Source: Albula goreensis (Eukaryota; Chordata; Actinopteri; Albuliformes; Albulidae). Taken from it: a stretch of 64,000 nt of DNA. This document shows positions 36,800 through 49,030 of this stretch, one piece after another; within the stretch, counting starts at the first letter, position 1; every line of letters starts with the position of its first letter. The notes under the pieces were generated by a model, which searched no databases, had not been told where the DNA came from, and saw only the letters and a program-made list of their open reading frames with translations. The translations under genes were made by a program, and so were the position numbers. Where the stretch lies: positions 10,401,141-10,465,140 of the forward strand of contig CM040763.1 of assembly GCA_022829145.1 (NCBI GenBank). The letters are read 5' to 3'.

Positions 36800-37861
36800 A
36801 TGACCCATTGCTACCAATCACATTCATCCATATAGCAGAAGGCTACATAAACAGTTTTCTGCTGTATACTGTAACAGACATGATTAGCAGTTATTATGAA
36901 GTGTTCACAATACAGCATCTATCTTTTCTGCAATTCCAGGAAAGGACTTGTAACCACAGTGATGCTCTGCAGTCCAATAAGTAATTGGATTAGTGAATTG
37001 GGCTTTCTTCAAGTTTATTCTCATAACATGAGAAAATCCATCCTATTCATTCAAGGTTCTCAGAGGTTCCATCGCAGCTTCCAATTGCCGTTTTCTTCAC
37101 TGTTCTTGGCCTTAATTCAGGCTATTTTCATCTGAATGTACTTGGATCTGCAGCAACAATAGACAGTCATTATATAATTTTGTTATTTGCTGAAGCTCTG
37201 AGTTAAATCCATGCTGAATAAAGCAGGTGGATCATAACATTTAAATCATGTGCACCTCACCATGCAAAATGTGCTTTTTTTCAAGTAAATTATGGTCCTT
37301 AATTTCAATGCATGGCAATGGAATTGCTTGTTAAAAGGTTAGCCACAGGAGTTTATCTTCAAGCAAGAATGTCTGCTATTATTCCTCACATGGGGAGGGT
37401 GCAGTTGGGTAAATTGGCAGACAGCCTCTAAGATAGTTGGATGCTCAGTGATAATTGGACATCTGGCCACATCTCTTCATTTCAAGTTAGTGTCGTGACT
37501 AAACAAGTGGTACCGTCTTTTTAGTAATGTGCACCTTCTTTTCTTCCACACGGGCCAAGACCAGCACTTTCCCTCACAGATCACACTCAGGGCTAGCCTC
37601 ATTATGTAGCCTCACATCATGAAAAACATCAGTCTACATAACAGGGTCAACCATCTCTCAACTTATATTGTAGGCTATTGCATGGCTGTACTTACATTTC
37701 AGATAACGAGTCTGCAACCCTACATTTTCCACTGTGTTCCTGGTTATACAAACATTAAAATACACAGTTCTTTTAAAATGGAAATAACATAACATATTTT
37801 AACCACTTCAGGCAGCATACACTTTTCATTCATAATCCTAGTAACTTCACTGAAATGATAC

Positions 37862-37985
37862 TGCTGGGGTTCTTGGCCTCATGATACATCACCATTGATG
37901 ATACATCGTCCAGCAATCAAACCTGCAACCTTGAGGTTACAAGCCCAGCTCCCAAGTAACCATTGCACTACACTGCTTTCCCTTA
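37862..37985 (-). mobile_element. tRNA-derived SINE fragment (promoter end)
   Basis: Read on the minus strand, this begins gcagtgtagtgcaatggtta, then cttgggagctgggcttgtaa and cctcaaggttgcaggtttga. This is the familiar tRNA-derived head of many fish SINEs, with an A box (tagtgcaatgg, 37960-37970) and a B box (ggtttgattgc, 37913-37923) about 40 bp apart. The B box has drifted from ggttcgattcc, so the copy is old and probably not transcribed. The distal part is an A/T-rich sequence with a small gatgatacat inverted motif. No LINE-like tail is visible, so it is 3'-truncated or diverged. Confidence 0.75.
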
Positions 37986-39787
37986 AAAACCTCAGGTGTG
38001 TCATATAGCTCCTGAATAAAGAGGTGAGCTGCCAGAGAGTAAGTCTGTCAGGTTTGTCAGCTCCACAGTCAATAGGGAAATAAAGGTAGCTACAAAGAGA
38101 AAAGCTGAGAGACAAGGAGGAGCCAAGCAGGTGCCATTGTAATGAACTAAATCCGAGCTAAGTCAAAGTAATGGCTGTAGTAATATTTGAAAAGTTAAGA
38201 GGGAAAGAACACCCACTAGACAATCAAGTTTCTCGGTATAGCCAAATAGTCTAAATTCCAACCAAAACAAGAGAGGCAGTACCCTCTTGAAGTGCTCAGT
38301 ACATTTGGACAAGGGTGAAACCCAAAGGTACATGTACCTTATGACTAAATTCCACAGAACTGGAGTGGAGAAACCGCAGAGGCATGGACAGTGCTCGTAA
38401 TTCAGAGTCCGCCCACATCTTTAAAATGTCATTCTTATTTTCCATTATGAAGCCAAAATAGTTTGTTTGTCAACATGCACAGTATGTTTAAAGGCCAAAA
38501 TTCCCATTACACTTGAGGCACCCAAGCGTGTGTGCCAATCATGTGAATGGAGGAGGCAGAGGAAGAGGGGGTGATGATGTGACCATAAGTGAGGATGAAG
38601 GGGCAGCACAGGTCACGGTAGAGTAAAGAGCTACAGAGCACCCATAATAGGGAGAGCAGAGGTTGGGGAAAATGAATAGTTTCTGCTCCATGTTTGGCTG
38701 CTTTTCTTCCACAAAAAAACCTGATGCTTTTCCCTCTCTGTCCATTCACTGGTATGATTAATGATGCACTGCGTTGACATGTACTGCATTTTAACCAAAT
38801 CATGAACGAAAACTGGGCATCAGTGTAAATTCACAGACACACTTGTACACACTGGGCAGGATTCAGTTCACATGTGCAGTCAATACAGCTGCAGTAACAT
38901 AAGCCTTAAGTCATGACATACATTCACAGTAATAAAGCATTAGTTCCAGAAAAAAAACAGAGCGATTTTTTTAATCACTTAAGCACTAGAACTGAGTCAA
39001 TCAAACTGACCGGCCTTGCCAACAACGAGAGGATAGTTTTTTAGATGCTGCTTCCTTTATCTATGAGGCATTTTATTGAAGACAGTTTATAGGGGGTTCT
39101 ACTGAGTATATTATTCCACAAGTAAACAGTTTCCACCCTCATCCACTCAAAATTGCCTTCCTCTTACATAGCAACCCAGAGTCAATAGATTTTCTGACAG
39201 TGATGAAGATTATAAGAAACACTCTTGTGAAGTGATTGAACGCCTTAAATAAAGAGGTTGCCCTAATTCTGGGTTCAGAATTCAGAGAAACAAGGTGGAT
39301 TGTGAAAGATCCAGGGGGTATTTCACAAAGCCGGATGAAGGAGTCAGTGGGCTAACTGTGATAAATCTTTTCAATTGGCTTAAATTCACTTGGATGAAAT
39401 GTTGAGGTTTTCAAAAAATATTTACAAAAGTTAGCTAGGCAACTTTAATCTTTGCAGAATACCCCTGTAAAATAATGCATAAAACCAAACAAAGCAAACA
39501 TTTCCCTGACCTTGGAGCTCGAGACTTGAAACCAACCAAATAAGGTAAATCATTGAGCGTATTGGAATGCTTTATTTGAGTCTGATCGTCATGTCTATTC
39601 TTTAATGGAAGAGCATGGGATTTAAAAGACAGACTAATTGATGATTTTAGCACATAGAGTTGGTGAGGTAGTGTGTTGGTTTAATGCTTGCCTTTTTAAA
39701 AGTTAAGAATTTATAAAAAAAGCCTTGTGCACAGACGTGTTACTCTATCCGTGAGGTGCTGGTTGCAGCAACATACTAAATTGCCAC

Positions 39788-40058
39788 GAAAAATAAACTA
39801 GGGGCAGTATATCTTGGACTGGCTCCGCAATTCAAGCCGCACACCCAAACAATACCAGTAGGACTTGACCTTAGATGCAAATATATCTTTTTTTATTTTT
39901 CCATATTAAAACAAAACAACAGAGAACAAACAACACGCTGCTTGAAAATTCCTCTCCAGGTATTTGCATCTAAGGTCAAGTCCGACTGGTATCGTTTGGG
40001 TGTGCGGTTTCAATAGTGGAGCTAGTCCAAGATATACTGCTCCTAGTTTATTTTCCAT
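39788..40058. mobile_element. Foldback (long inverted-repeat) element, MITE-like
   Basis: Two arms of about 97 bp face each other. The left arm (39788-39885) runs gaaaaataaactaggggcag ... cttagatgcaaata. The right arm (about 39961-40057) is its reverse complement with about nine mismatches (roughly 90% identity by eye). A spacer of about 75 bp, T-rich then A-rich, separates them. The whole unit would fold into a long hairpin. No transposase frame is present and no convincing target-site duplication was seen, so it is a non-autonomous element or an inverted duplication. Confidence 0.8.
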
Positions 40059-40069
40059 GCTTTTTAAAA

Positions 40070-40622
40070 GTTAGTTTGTATTGAAATGATTTTTAAAAGG
40101 CTAATCCTGTATGTATATTGTATTAAGGTAGCTCTGTCACTCCAACACTCCAATATACTTCACTATGAATAGTAAGAATAAAACAAACACTGCTTTGTTG
40201 TTTCCGTTTTATAGAACTGCACACATGTAAGTACAGCTAGGAATAAAATGACAAGAGAAGAACTCTACAGTAGCCACTCTATGTAAGGACTGCATTAAAA
40301 AAAACACACCCATAAAGGCAAAATCTCTCATGCCTCTAAAGAAGATTAGCAATTTAATGTCAATGTCATCTAGTGAGGTGCTGTAACAAATCATTTACCC
40401 ACCAAGCACAGAGAAACCAGCTTTATGGTTCTTTTAATAGACTCCACGGCGTGCCTACCTGTGATATTACACCGAAAATATGACATCTTAAATAACTGAA
40501 GAATTTTTTTGTCAGAATTACCCATAGCCATATACTGTCAGTGCAAAACCATATTCAGAGTTGTCTGCTCACTTCAAAAGAGACAATCTGGTTCCATTTT
40601 AAAGTTTTTTTTGCACATGCAT

Positions 40623-40656
<34 letters not shown>

Positions 40657-43140
40657 GCACGCATGCACACACAGTCCTGCTGCTATTGGAATCACAGTAA
40701 ATTGGTTTTTAACTAATTGTTGTCAGTCACAACCCATCCCTGAGCTTTCCCAGCTCACATGGGCTAGCACCGATGCCTCAGTATTCAATATGAGAGGGGT
40801 AGTCAGGAAGTCACTGCAATATTAATAATTTATCAGATCAGGGGGATTAGAATATGACATGATTTGAAGGGGGAAGAAGACTGAAGTACCATATGTGTTT
40901 TCATCCATTTCTGAAGGCCTATTTCTTTGCTTTTCAATCCTGAACATGTTGTCAATCTCACATATGAAGAACGTATAAAGTAAGGGTGATTCAATATGAA
41001 AGAGAAGAGTACAATGTGCAAGGGATATATGACAGGCCTGCGTTATGCCAGACGTTGCAGCAGCATAAATATTTATCAGATCAAGGGTGCTTCAGAGAAC
41101 ATCAATGATATGGCACATTGACTTTATCTGTAACGATTCAACATAATTTCCCTATTATGAAGAGGATATTAAAATCAGTTTTCCTACCAAATGGATCCAG
41201 GATACTTCAAGTTTAGATTAGTTAATTTTTTATCACGTGTATACAGATGTAAATCCATGTTGTCACTGTTTTCACAAAAATAAAAAATATTATTTCCATC
41301 TATATTCCAAGACATTTTGATGAAAATCAACTTTAAGATAGCACAGGATAATACTGCAACAGAATTTACAGTACACATGACCAGGAGCAGTAACTGATAT
41401 TTGGTCAACGTTCTCATGGAAATGTCCAATGATTTAGCGGACAGTGAAGCGATCCTTCCTGCAAGGGAACATTAGTAATGTGGCCGAGGCAGCAGTTGGA
41501 CCTGGAACTGTCATGGATGGTGCTCCACTGTCAGCCTGATGCTAGACAAGTGATTCCACACAATGGGAAGGATAGGTAAGAAATGTGGGGGATTGATTCT
41601 GTCAGTCAGCCCTCAGTGATATACATTGGACTGTGAGAACCTGACCTGACCTATAATACAAAATGTAACACCAAAATCCTCCAGCACATTGTAACAGTAA
41701 ATCCCTGTGAAGCATATACCTCATGGCTGTGAGGGTAAAACACCCTATGTCACCAGTAGTGGGACCACAGTTATGAAAGAATAAAACGTTGAAACGTTCT
41801 TTCTCCTCGTGTTCCATTTGTTTTCTTTTTCTTTGGACCACTGTCTGCTATTTATTTATTTGTATGTATGGACTGATAATAAATTATTCGAGTTTTTCTG
41901 TTTTTGTTGATTAAACACCACCAGGGGTTGAATGAGTAAATTAAACCTACACCTCCAGTGGTTTCATGACAGTTGTATGTTTCATGCCTTACAGGAATGT
42001 ATTGCCTTAAAATGTATCAGCATAAAATTTAAACTATATCGTAACTATAAGTAAGTCTGTCTCTTGCTGTTTTCTTCTGACCCTTTCTCTACATCTCCAG
42101 GGAGCCTGCAGTTTAAAACTTTCAGAATAAGGTATGAGGTAAAAACAATGGTTTTTATATGCTAAATTTACAGAATTATGAACGTACTGGTTAAACCCTT
42201 GTGATGGCAAAAAGTTTACTAATAACTTTTCAAACTTTAGAAAAACTTTGTCACTTTTTGTATTGTCACAGTACACTGTTCATACAGGCAAAGTGAGTCA
42301 TCTCCACCATCCCTGCCATTCACAGTACAATGTGCAATGTTAATTTCAACAGCATCTTTCAGAGTTAAATTAACACTGAGCATTTTCAGTGTGGTGAAGA
42401 GCAAAAACGTAATTATTTTATGCACACATCTACGACAGAACTCTAATTAAATGCACATTTTGCCATAATCCATTATATGATTAAGATTATGGCTGGGGCC
42501 ATTGCACAGTTAATGTAATGTGTAAACTTTTCATGCAAAGTCATTCATCTGCAAACCTAAAAATTGCATTAAAAGCAGCAGATGCTTATTAATTCCACAT
42601 TATAAGCATTATAATAAGCACAATGTGCAGGGAGAACATACAGATGAAGTGTAGCGTATATTTAAAAAAAGAGTATGCGTAGTTCTGGCTTCAATATGAC
42701 CAAATTGTGGTCATAATCATAGCAATGCACCCTAAGCCATTTCACAGAGCTGTGCCCCAGAATATTCCAAGGTGTTCTTTGCTGACACAAAACTTCAAAG
42801 GGGAAAAAGCTGACAATGTAGCATGTGCTATTGTCAGCACCTGCCATTGTCGTGATGATAACTTCAGTTTAGTGTTCACTAATATCCCAAATGCATAAAC
42901 ATACTCTCTGGGTTTTAAGATTGCCAACAGTGCTCATAGCCACATCAGTCCTTTGCATTCCACTTCACATTTTGTACCAATAAGGAATATGTCAAATTAT
43001 GCTTTACTGATGATACACTTCAGAGGAAACAAGCTGGTAATGTAGGTTGGTTGTCATGATGATAATGCTAATGTGGTATTCCCAAAAATCCCAGATATAT
43101 CACAGCCGCTGAGGATGACTAAACTAGATGGCTCATTTTA
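40070..43140. other. Intronic DNA, no gene seen
   Basis: Apart from the CA microsatellite at 40.6 kb, this is unremarkable. A donor-like site (ATCACAG|gtaggc on the minus strand, near 40458) follows a short open frame, but no acceptor or family support was seen. Confidence 0.55.
40622..40673. repeat. (CA)n/(CGCA)n microsatellite
   Basis: About fourteen CA units are followed by cgcacgcacgcatgcacaca variants. Confidence 0.95.
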
Positions 43141-43142
43141 TT

Positions 43143-43182
43143 TTCCGTCTCTCTGTCTGTCTGCCTGCCTGCCTGTCTATTT
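43143..43182. repeat. (CTGT)n/(CTGC)n short tandem repeat
   Basis: tctctctgtctgtctgcctg cctgcctgtctat, about eight tetranucleotide units with T/C variation. Confidence 0.8.
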
Positions 43183-43559
43183 TTAATCCCTACATGGGAC
43201 TCATGTCTTCATTTCCCTTCATGGAGGCATAGATACAGAGGAGTAAACATGACTTATTGTCATAAGAGATTGTATATGACAGCTGCATATTTTGCATTAG
43301 GTCTTAAATAGATATAAATGAACACAAATGGAAGTGCAATCCAAAAAATGAGTATTTATGCATTGTATCACCAGATACAAAAAAGCTGAATTATGAACAT
43401 GAAATCTATAAGAAACCCCTAACAGGTGGTGATTACAGTTGCAATACAATGATCTCATTGTTGAACAGGCAACATGACTATCAAGTTGTTATATTACTTG
43501 TGCAGGGCATCTAAATGGGGTTAACAGCATGTTGTGTGGGGAAGTAAATCATTGAAGTA

Positions 43560-43805
43560 TCTACTTTGAATCAATCAGTAAGCATTGTACTTTCAATCAA
43601 AAACGTCATGTCTCATGGCAGCCTGCCCTAGTTTAATCCACATACTTCCTTAACTCTGATTCATACATACATTTCTTCTTACTTCACAAACAGAGTTTAG
43701 TGAGTTGGCTTTGATCATTGGAGTCACCAAACTGTGGGAAAAACTGCTAACAATTACAGTGAATTGCAAACCTAAAATTAAGGGAAGATATTGACTGAAT
43801 CCAAG
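43560..43805 (+). repeat. Dispersed repeat family, copy D (more diverged)
   Basis: It contains cttcacaaacagagtttagt gagtt at 43682, the counterpart of the core in copies A-C. A gaatcaatcagtaagcattg motif lies upstream and ttgactgaatccaag at the far end. The reverse-complement relation of the two ends (gattcaatc / ttgactgaatc) suggests degenerate terminal inverted repeats. Confidence 0.45.
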
Positions 43806-43809
43806 GGCC

Positions 43810-46550
43810 TGTCTCATGATACACACACAAAAGTATCAGAATCAAGTCACTGGAATTGCGTTTCTAACCAGGGGGCATTTTTGTTGTTTTCTTTAATGAA
43901 GCCTGTCCTTGAAGCAAGCCTGGTAAGGTCACAGGCCTGTTGTTCAGATCCTGTGGGGTTAAACCCAATTAGAAAAATGTGGAGCTCACACAAAGTATCT
44001 GGCCATAGAGAGCCCAGGCTCAAATCGCACTTGCAGGAAATCAATGATATCACAGCTCAACACCACGCTATCAGTCAGGTGAGAGGTCTGTCAGCTTTGC
44101 ACAGGATTATGGGAGCAGGCAGCAGGGAGAAAAAAGAACTGCTGCAACACCTCTGGCCAGTATAGGAAAAACGATACACATCACTATGACCTTTGAGTGG
44201 GCTTTACAGTCTCAGCTATGTTCATGAATGCAAAAAAAAGTCAATATTTTTTAATTCCAGCACATGTGTATTCTTTTCTGCTCCTACACAAATGTAAATC
44301 TTTCATGTTCCCACCAAGATGTACCACCCGGTTAAAATGTGTGCTGAATGCATAAAGTTGTGGAAGGTTATTCCTCGGAAGTTCTCATTTATAATTGCAG
44401 TATAGGAAATTTACAATGATTATTTAAAACAATAATGCATGGTAGTCCCATGAGTTAATGACCCCTGTGATTGTATGACCTTATTCACTTTGTGGACACC
44501 TTCAAAGATGAGCCATTCTGTTCCTATTAAGAATTCTGGTTCCTTTCATGAGCCAATTGGAGAACATTCCTTCCCACAGCCTTTTTCTGGCTTTACTCTT
44601 AATTCTTCATGTTTAAGAAGTAACCAGCATAACTTTAAGGTCTGAATGTGTCAAATCAGAAAGTTAAGGACTCATTACTGTCCTTGCAGAAAATGTGAGG
44701 GAGAAGTCTGAACTCCATCCACGGCTAAACCGAAAGCATAAAGGTTAAGCAGCACCAGACAGGTAAGCCTCTGCTATAACAAAACACAGCCTTCCATAGT
44801 AGGTAATGCAGATTCTAATCTGTGTGGTTATCTAGGGAATTACAGCGACATGACATGAAAATGGTGTCAAAACTCCCCTTCCCTGAAGAATTTCCATAGA
44901 CGTTTCTTTTGTTCTGCAGCCATTATCAAGACGGTATTTCAACTCTACACATACATGGGCTTACACAAAGGCTGCTGTGGTCTGATCAGGAAATCAATCT
45001 GAAGATAATTTTAGTCATTTTCGTGTTCATAGTGTTCAGATAATGATGATAACGATTATCTCCCCTCCAATCACTGCATATACAGACATTTTTGTTCTTG
45101 TATGAGACAGATGGATAAAATGGCAGAATGAGATTTTTTTGAAAGGGTGACATTTACACAATGACATTATGTGAGTCAGTAATATAATAAAAGACTTTTA
45201 AATCAATGCAAACAAATTACTCTATCTGCACAATAAATCAGAATTACATGTTATCTGAGTTCTTATAAAGTGGGACCTCAATATTCTCAATGAAGTAACC
45301 TTTTGTGAATACAGAAAAAAAGAACTCTCTCCTGCATAATAAAACCAGAAATCATTTTAATAATTTCTGGGGCTTAGACTGGTATAGCAGCAGTCTTCCA
45401 TGTGGTTTATTCACTTTATGACTTAAAAGCGTACTTAATTTATTGTGGCTATATCTGGACTAATAAAAATAAGCCCTACTAGGAAAAATATAATATATAT
45501 TTATAAATCTTATCCCACAAGAGACTGGCTTTGAAATACTTCTGGATGAAGACATATGTCTCTTCTTTTTATCCTTCCTCACATTTCGCTTATCAGATCA
45601 AGCTAGAACTAATATTGTCTTTCACACAAAGAACCAATCATTTTCTTTGATCACAAACTGTTCTTTGGATAGACACTTCACTATATAAGTGTACTGCACA
45701 ATGGAAAATGGTTAAAGCGTTGTGAGTTTCATTCCTGTTGTCAGTGCTAAAAAGAAGACTAAAATCAGAATAATTGCTGTTGGCCTTTACGTATTCATCA
45801 ATAACAGACACACAGAACTACCTTTAATTACTCTAATTAGGGTCTGAACTGTGCAATATACTATTGTGATTTAAACAGTGGTACAAAATAAGGCATTTGC
45901 TAAGATAATAAGGTGCAAAAAATAAAAAAGTATCTCTATATCAGTGTCTTTGGAACAATATCATTTCTTTCTGTATCAATAAAAGCCTTGTTTCTTTATG
46001 GTTTCTGTTCTTCAGCATCACAAAATCTGACTGAAAGTATTGAGGAGAAAGCTGCAAAACACACATACTCAGATTAATCTTTACTGGCAGGATGGCAGGA
46101 ATATGGAGAAACTGTCTATCCAGCACCATGAAATGAGATCTTTTGCAGTGTCATGGCAAGTTAGACTTGAGATAGCAGAACTGAAGGATTTCAGCCATTT
46201 GAACAACACACTGACATCATTTAGTAGACCTGGTAAAAAAAAATCTGCTGATACTTTAGTTATACATTGAGCAAAATACAGCAAAATGACATACCATAAG
46301 TCCATGAATATATTCATAAATCTATAAACCATTTACAAATTCAAATTCAACATGACATTACTGCGTTTTGACCTATGAGTTGCATTCCCTGTTATGACAC
46401 TCACTTTAAATGCAGATCAGACAGCCTATAAGTAGTCAATTATCATGTTCTGTTTATATCTGTTCATATCGTGTTATATGTTTATGTATATCATGTGCAG
46501 TGCCCATGCAAAGAGGAATGAAAAAGTGAAAAAGTAATTTACGGAAAGCA
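43810..46550. other. Intronic DNA, no gene seen
   Basis: It includes a 124-codon plus-strand open frame (43791-44165) without recognisable domains, and otherwise A+T-rich sequence. Nothing here is supported as a gene. Confidence 0.55.
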
Positions 46551-46564
46551 TCAATATTCGTGCG

Positions 46565-46800
46565 GTGCAGACAGATAAGCGTAGCCTAACTGTTGTAGCG
46601 CAGCGAGGAGCGGCTCGTTGCCTGTGGTTTCAGCTGGATTCCTTTCGGCTGCTCAGCAATACTCCTGCTAGCCTCAGCAGGGCCTCCTGGAATCCATCTA
46701 TTATTCAACGTCCCCATGGCCCCCAGGGCCCGCCCCACTGGGGCCCAGCGGAAATCGCTCTCCTGATGCTAGAAATGTTACACGCTCTTAAAGTCCTTAA
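46565..46800. other. GC-richer stretch, unexplained
   Basis: The sequence contains gcgcagcgaggagcggctcg and ccccatggcccccagggccc, set in A+T-rich DNA, and an unsupported 98-codon plus-strand open frame. It could be a regulatory element. No repeat similarity within the window was noticed. Confidence 0.25.
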
Positions 46801-47917
46801 AACAACAGGGCATCAGTGTATTTCCCACAGTTCAAAATCAAACCACCACATCTTCACTTAAGCAGATTGCTCAATGTGAAGAAATAAGGTAAAAGTAACA
46901 GATGCTTATTCCTCATTTTTTCACTTTTGAAGGAGGCAATATGCTGGCATAATCATCTATTCTGAGTAAAGCTGAAAATGTTCTTTTTTGGGTAATTATT
47001 TGTAGTTGTATGATATTGTTGGGCATATGGTCACAAAACATGGTTGTGTAACTGGGCTCTAATTGCATATAGAGTTCATTAAGTTCTGTAAAAATTACTC
47101 TTGCTCTCATTAGGCTTGACATCAAAAACTATACATGTTATTTTGAGAAATAATGATGACGAATAAGAAAATGGTAACAAGCTAGAAAACATGAGAGGGC
47201 TAAAAATGCTTTTCAGCATCTTTGCACATTTTTTCATTTTGAAATTGGGCAGACACTGCGTGTGAGTTGTAGATTGCAGTCTGAGAGAAAAAAAGTATTG
47301 ATAACCTATCATCAATATTGTATGTTAGAAGCAGTATAAGAAGCAGGTTTTCTCACAGAAAATTGTGACAGTATCTCCGAAGATAAAACAAACACTTGAT
47401 TGCACTGCTATTACAGATACAGATAAAGGTAACACACTGGAGTCAGGATTTCTGGGTCACTGTATTCCTGTCTCTATTATATGAATCACTAACATCTTTT
47501 AATTACCTTTAGAAATGTCACATTTTATGGGATCCTACAAAGTGACAATAGGGACTGCTGTGAATAACACAATGAATGACATTTTCTACCCTACATAAAA
47601 TGTATTAAATGAAAAAGAATGTATTTAGAGGACTTTTATGTATCAATACATGATTCTTGTCATACTGTAAATCATCTAATCATTTAAAAATAATTTGTTA
47701 GTTCATGCGTTGTGGATTAATTAATACATACAACAACCACATGGTGCACAATCTGATGTTGCAAAAAAAAATCTTAACAAGAGAAATTTTTTATCTACAT
47801 TAATGCCATTTAATTCTATATCCCATATTGTTGTCCGAACAACAGTGTTTTGTAGCATTTACGTGCACCCAGTACAAAAAACATCTTTTTTCTTTCATAG
47901 TGACATCTTTGGAAATT

Positions 47918-47953
47918 TTGAAGGTTAGTACATTTTCAAGTACTAACCTTCAA
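47918..47953. repeat. Perfect 14-bp inverted repeat with 8-base loop
   Basis: ttgaaggttagtac and its exact reverse complement gtactaaccttcaa flank attttcaa. The flanks add only a wobble pair. The stem is too short for a typical pre-miRNA. Confidence 0.85.
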
Positions 47954-48789
47954 GTTAAAAAAATGGATTCACACACTGGAAACAAGATGTCTTAAAAACA
48001 ACAGAAACAACAACAGCAACAACAAAAATGGACAAAACAAGTGAAAAGCACACAGGACCGTGTTTGGGCTAAAATGGGAAAAATGAATGTTTTATATCTG
48101 TTGGTGACAATGAATGATGAATGAGTTTCAATTGGAAATAACTCATTCATGCGCATCATTGTACTCCTCCGTTATTGGTGAGTCCTAGTGTGCAAGAGGG
48201 TGTGGAATGGCCCCATGCAACAGCATTGCATGCTAGCATGGGAGTCACAGCTGAACCTACTTCCTGATTTTTGCTAAGTAACTGTATGAGTAGGGCAGCT
48301 ATGATACATCTGTAATCCATGCAGAAATAGCATGACAGATGTTTAATTACTTTAAAAGGTAAAGGTAAATTGGCTTTTTCAGCTAAAATACTCACACTTT
48401 CACTGGCCTGTCAGTCATCTTAGATGATCACTGTGCAGCACTATTTTCAAACTACAGGCTGAGATGTGCAACGTATGATGTTGGGATGAGTCCAGCGAGC
48501 ATCTAATCATCCAGCTATTTGCTCCCTCTTTCATGGTAACAAATATTGCTTCAAAGATAATATTTATGTTTATAGCATGCTTGTATTTCTGTATTAGCCA
48601 GATCTTGTTTGACATCAGGGTTACTGATGCTTGAATATGGAACTTACAGGCTATTATCGTACCCCAGACTGTTCCCCGGTTTTCAGCAACATAGGAGATA
48701 AAAGAAATGTGATGACTGGAAATATCAGAGAACATGTGTAAATCTTAAATCCCAAGGGATCAGAAGCAACAACGTCAGGCGAATTTGCA

Positions 48790-49030
48790 GTAAACAAATC
48801 TCTAAACTGCATTCTCTTGAATATTAAATACCGGGCCTTCTCAAGTCTTGTCCTTGAGGGCCTCGATCAAGCAAATTCTGCAGCTCTCTTTGAGCAACTA
48901 ATACTCTGTGAACTGCAGAATGAGGCTCAATCACAGCAGCAATTAATCGAAATCTGCTGGTTCAATTTTTGGCCGGAATAAATGCCCTGAATCACACTGT
49001 CCTGCAGGGACAGGGGCTTCATTTATTAAG
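48790..49030. promoter_or_regulatory. Conserved non-coding element candidate
   Basis: High-complexity sequence containing cctcgatcaagcaaattctg, ctgcagaatgaggctcaatc and acagcagcaattaatcgaaa, followed by gccggaataaatgccctgaa. It is free of repeats and distinct in texture from its neighbours. Confidence 0.25.

Noticed and set aside
40440-40530. Minus-strand donor ATCACAG|gtaggc after a short open frame
   Set aside because: No acceptor in the right place and the peptide is low in information.
43791-44165. 124-codon plus-strand open frame
   Set aside because: No domain. The start lies inside or next to a dispersed repeat copy.
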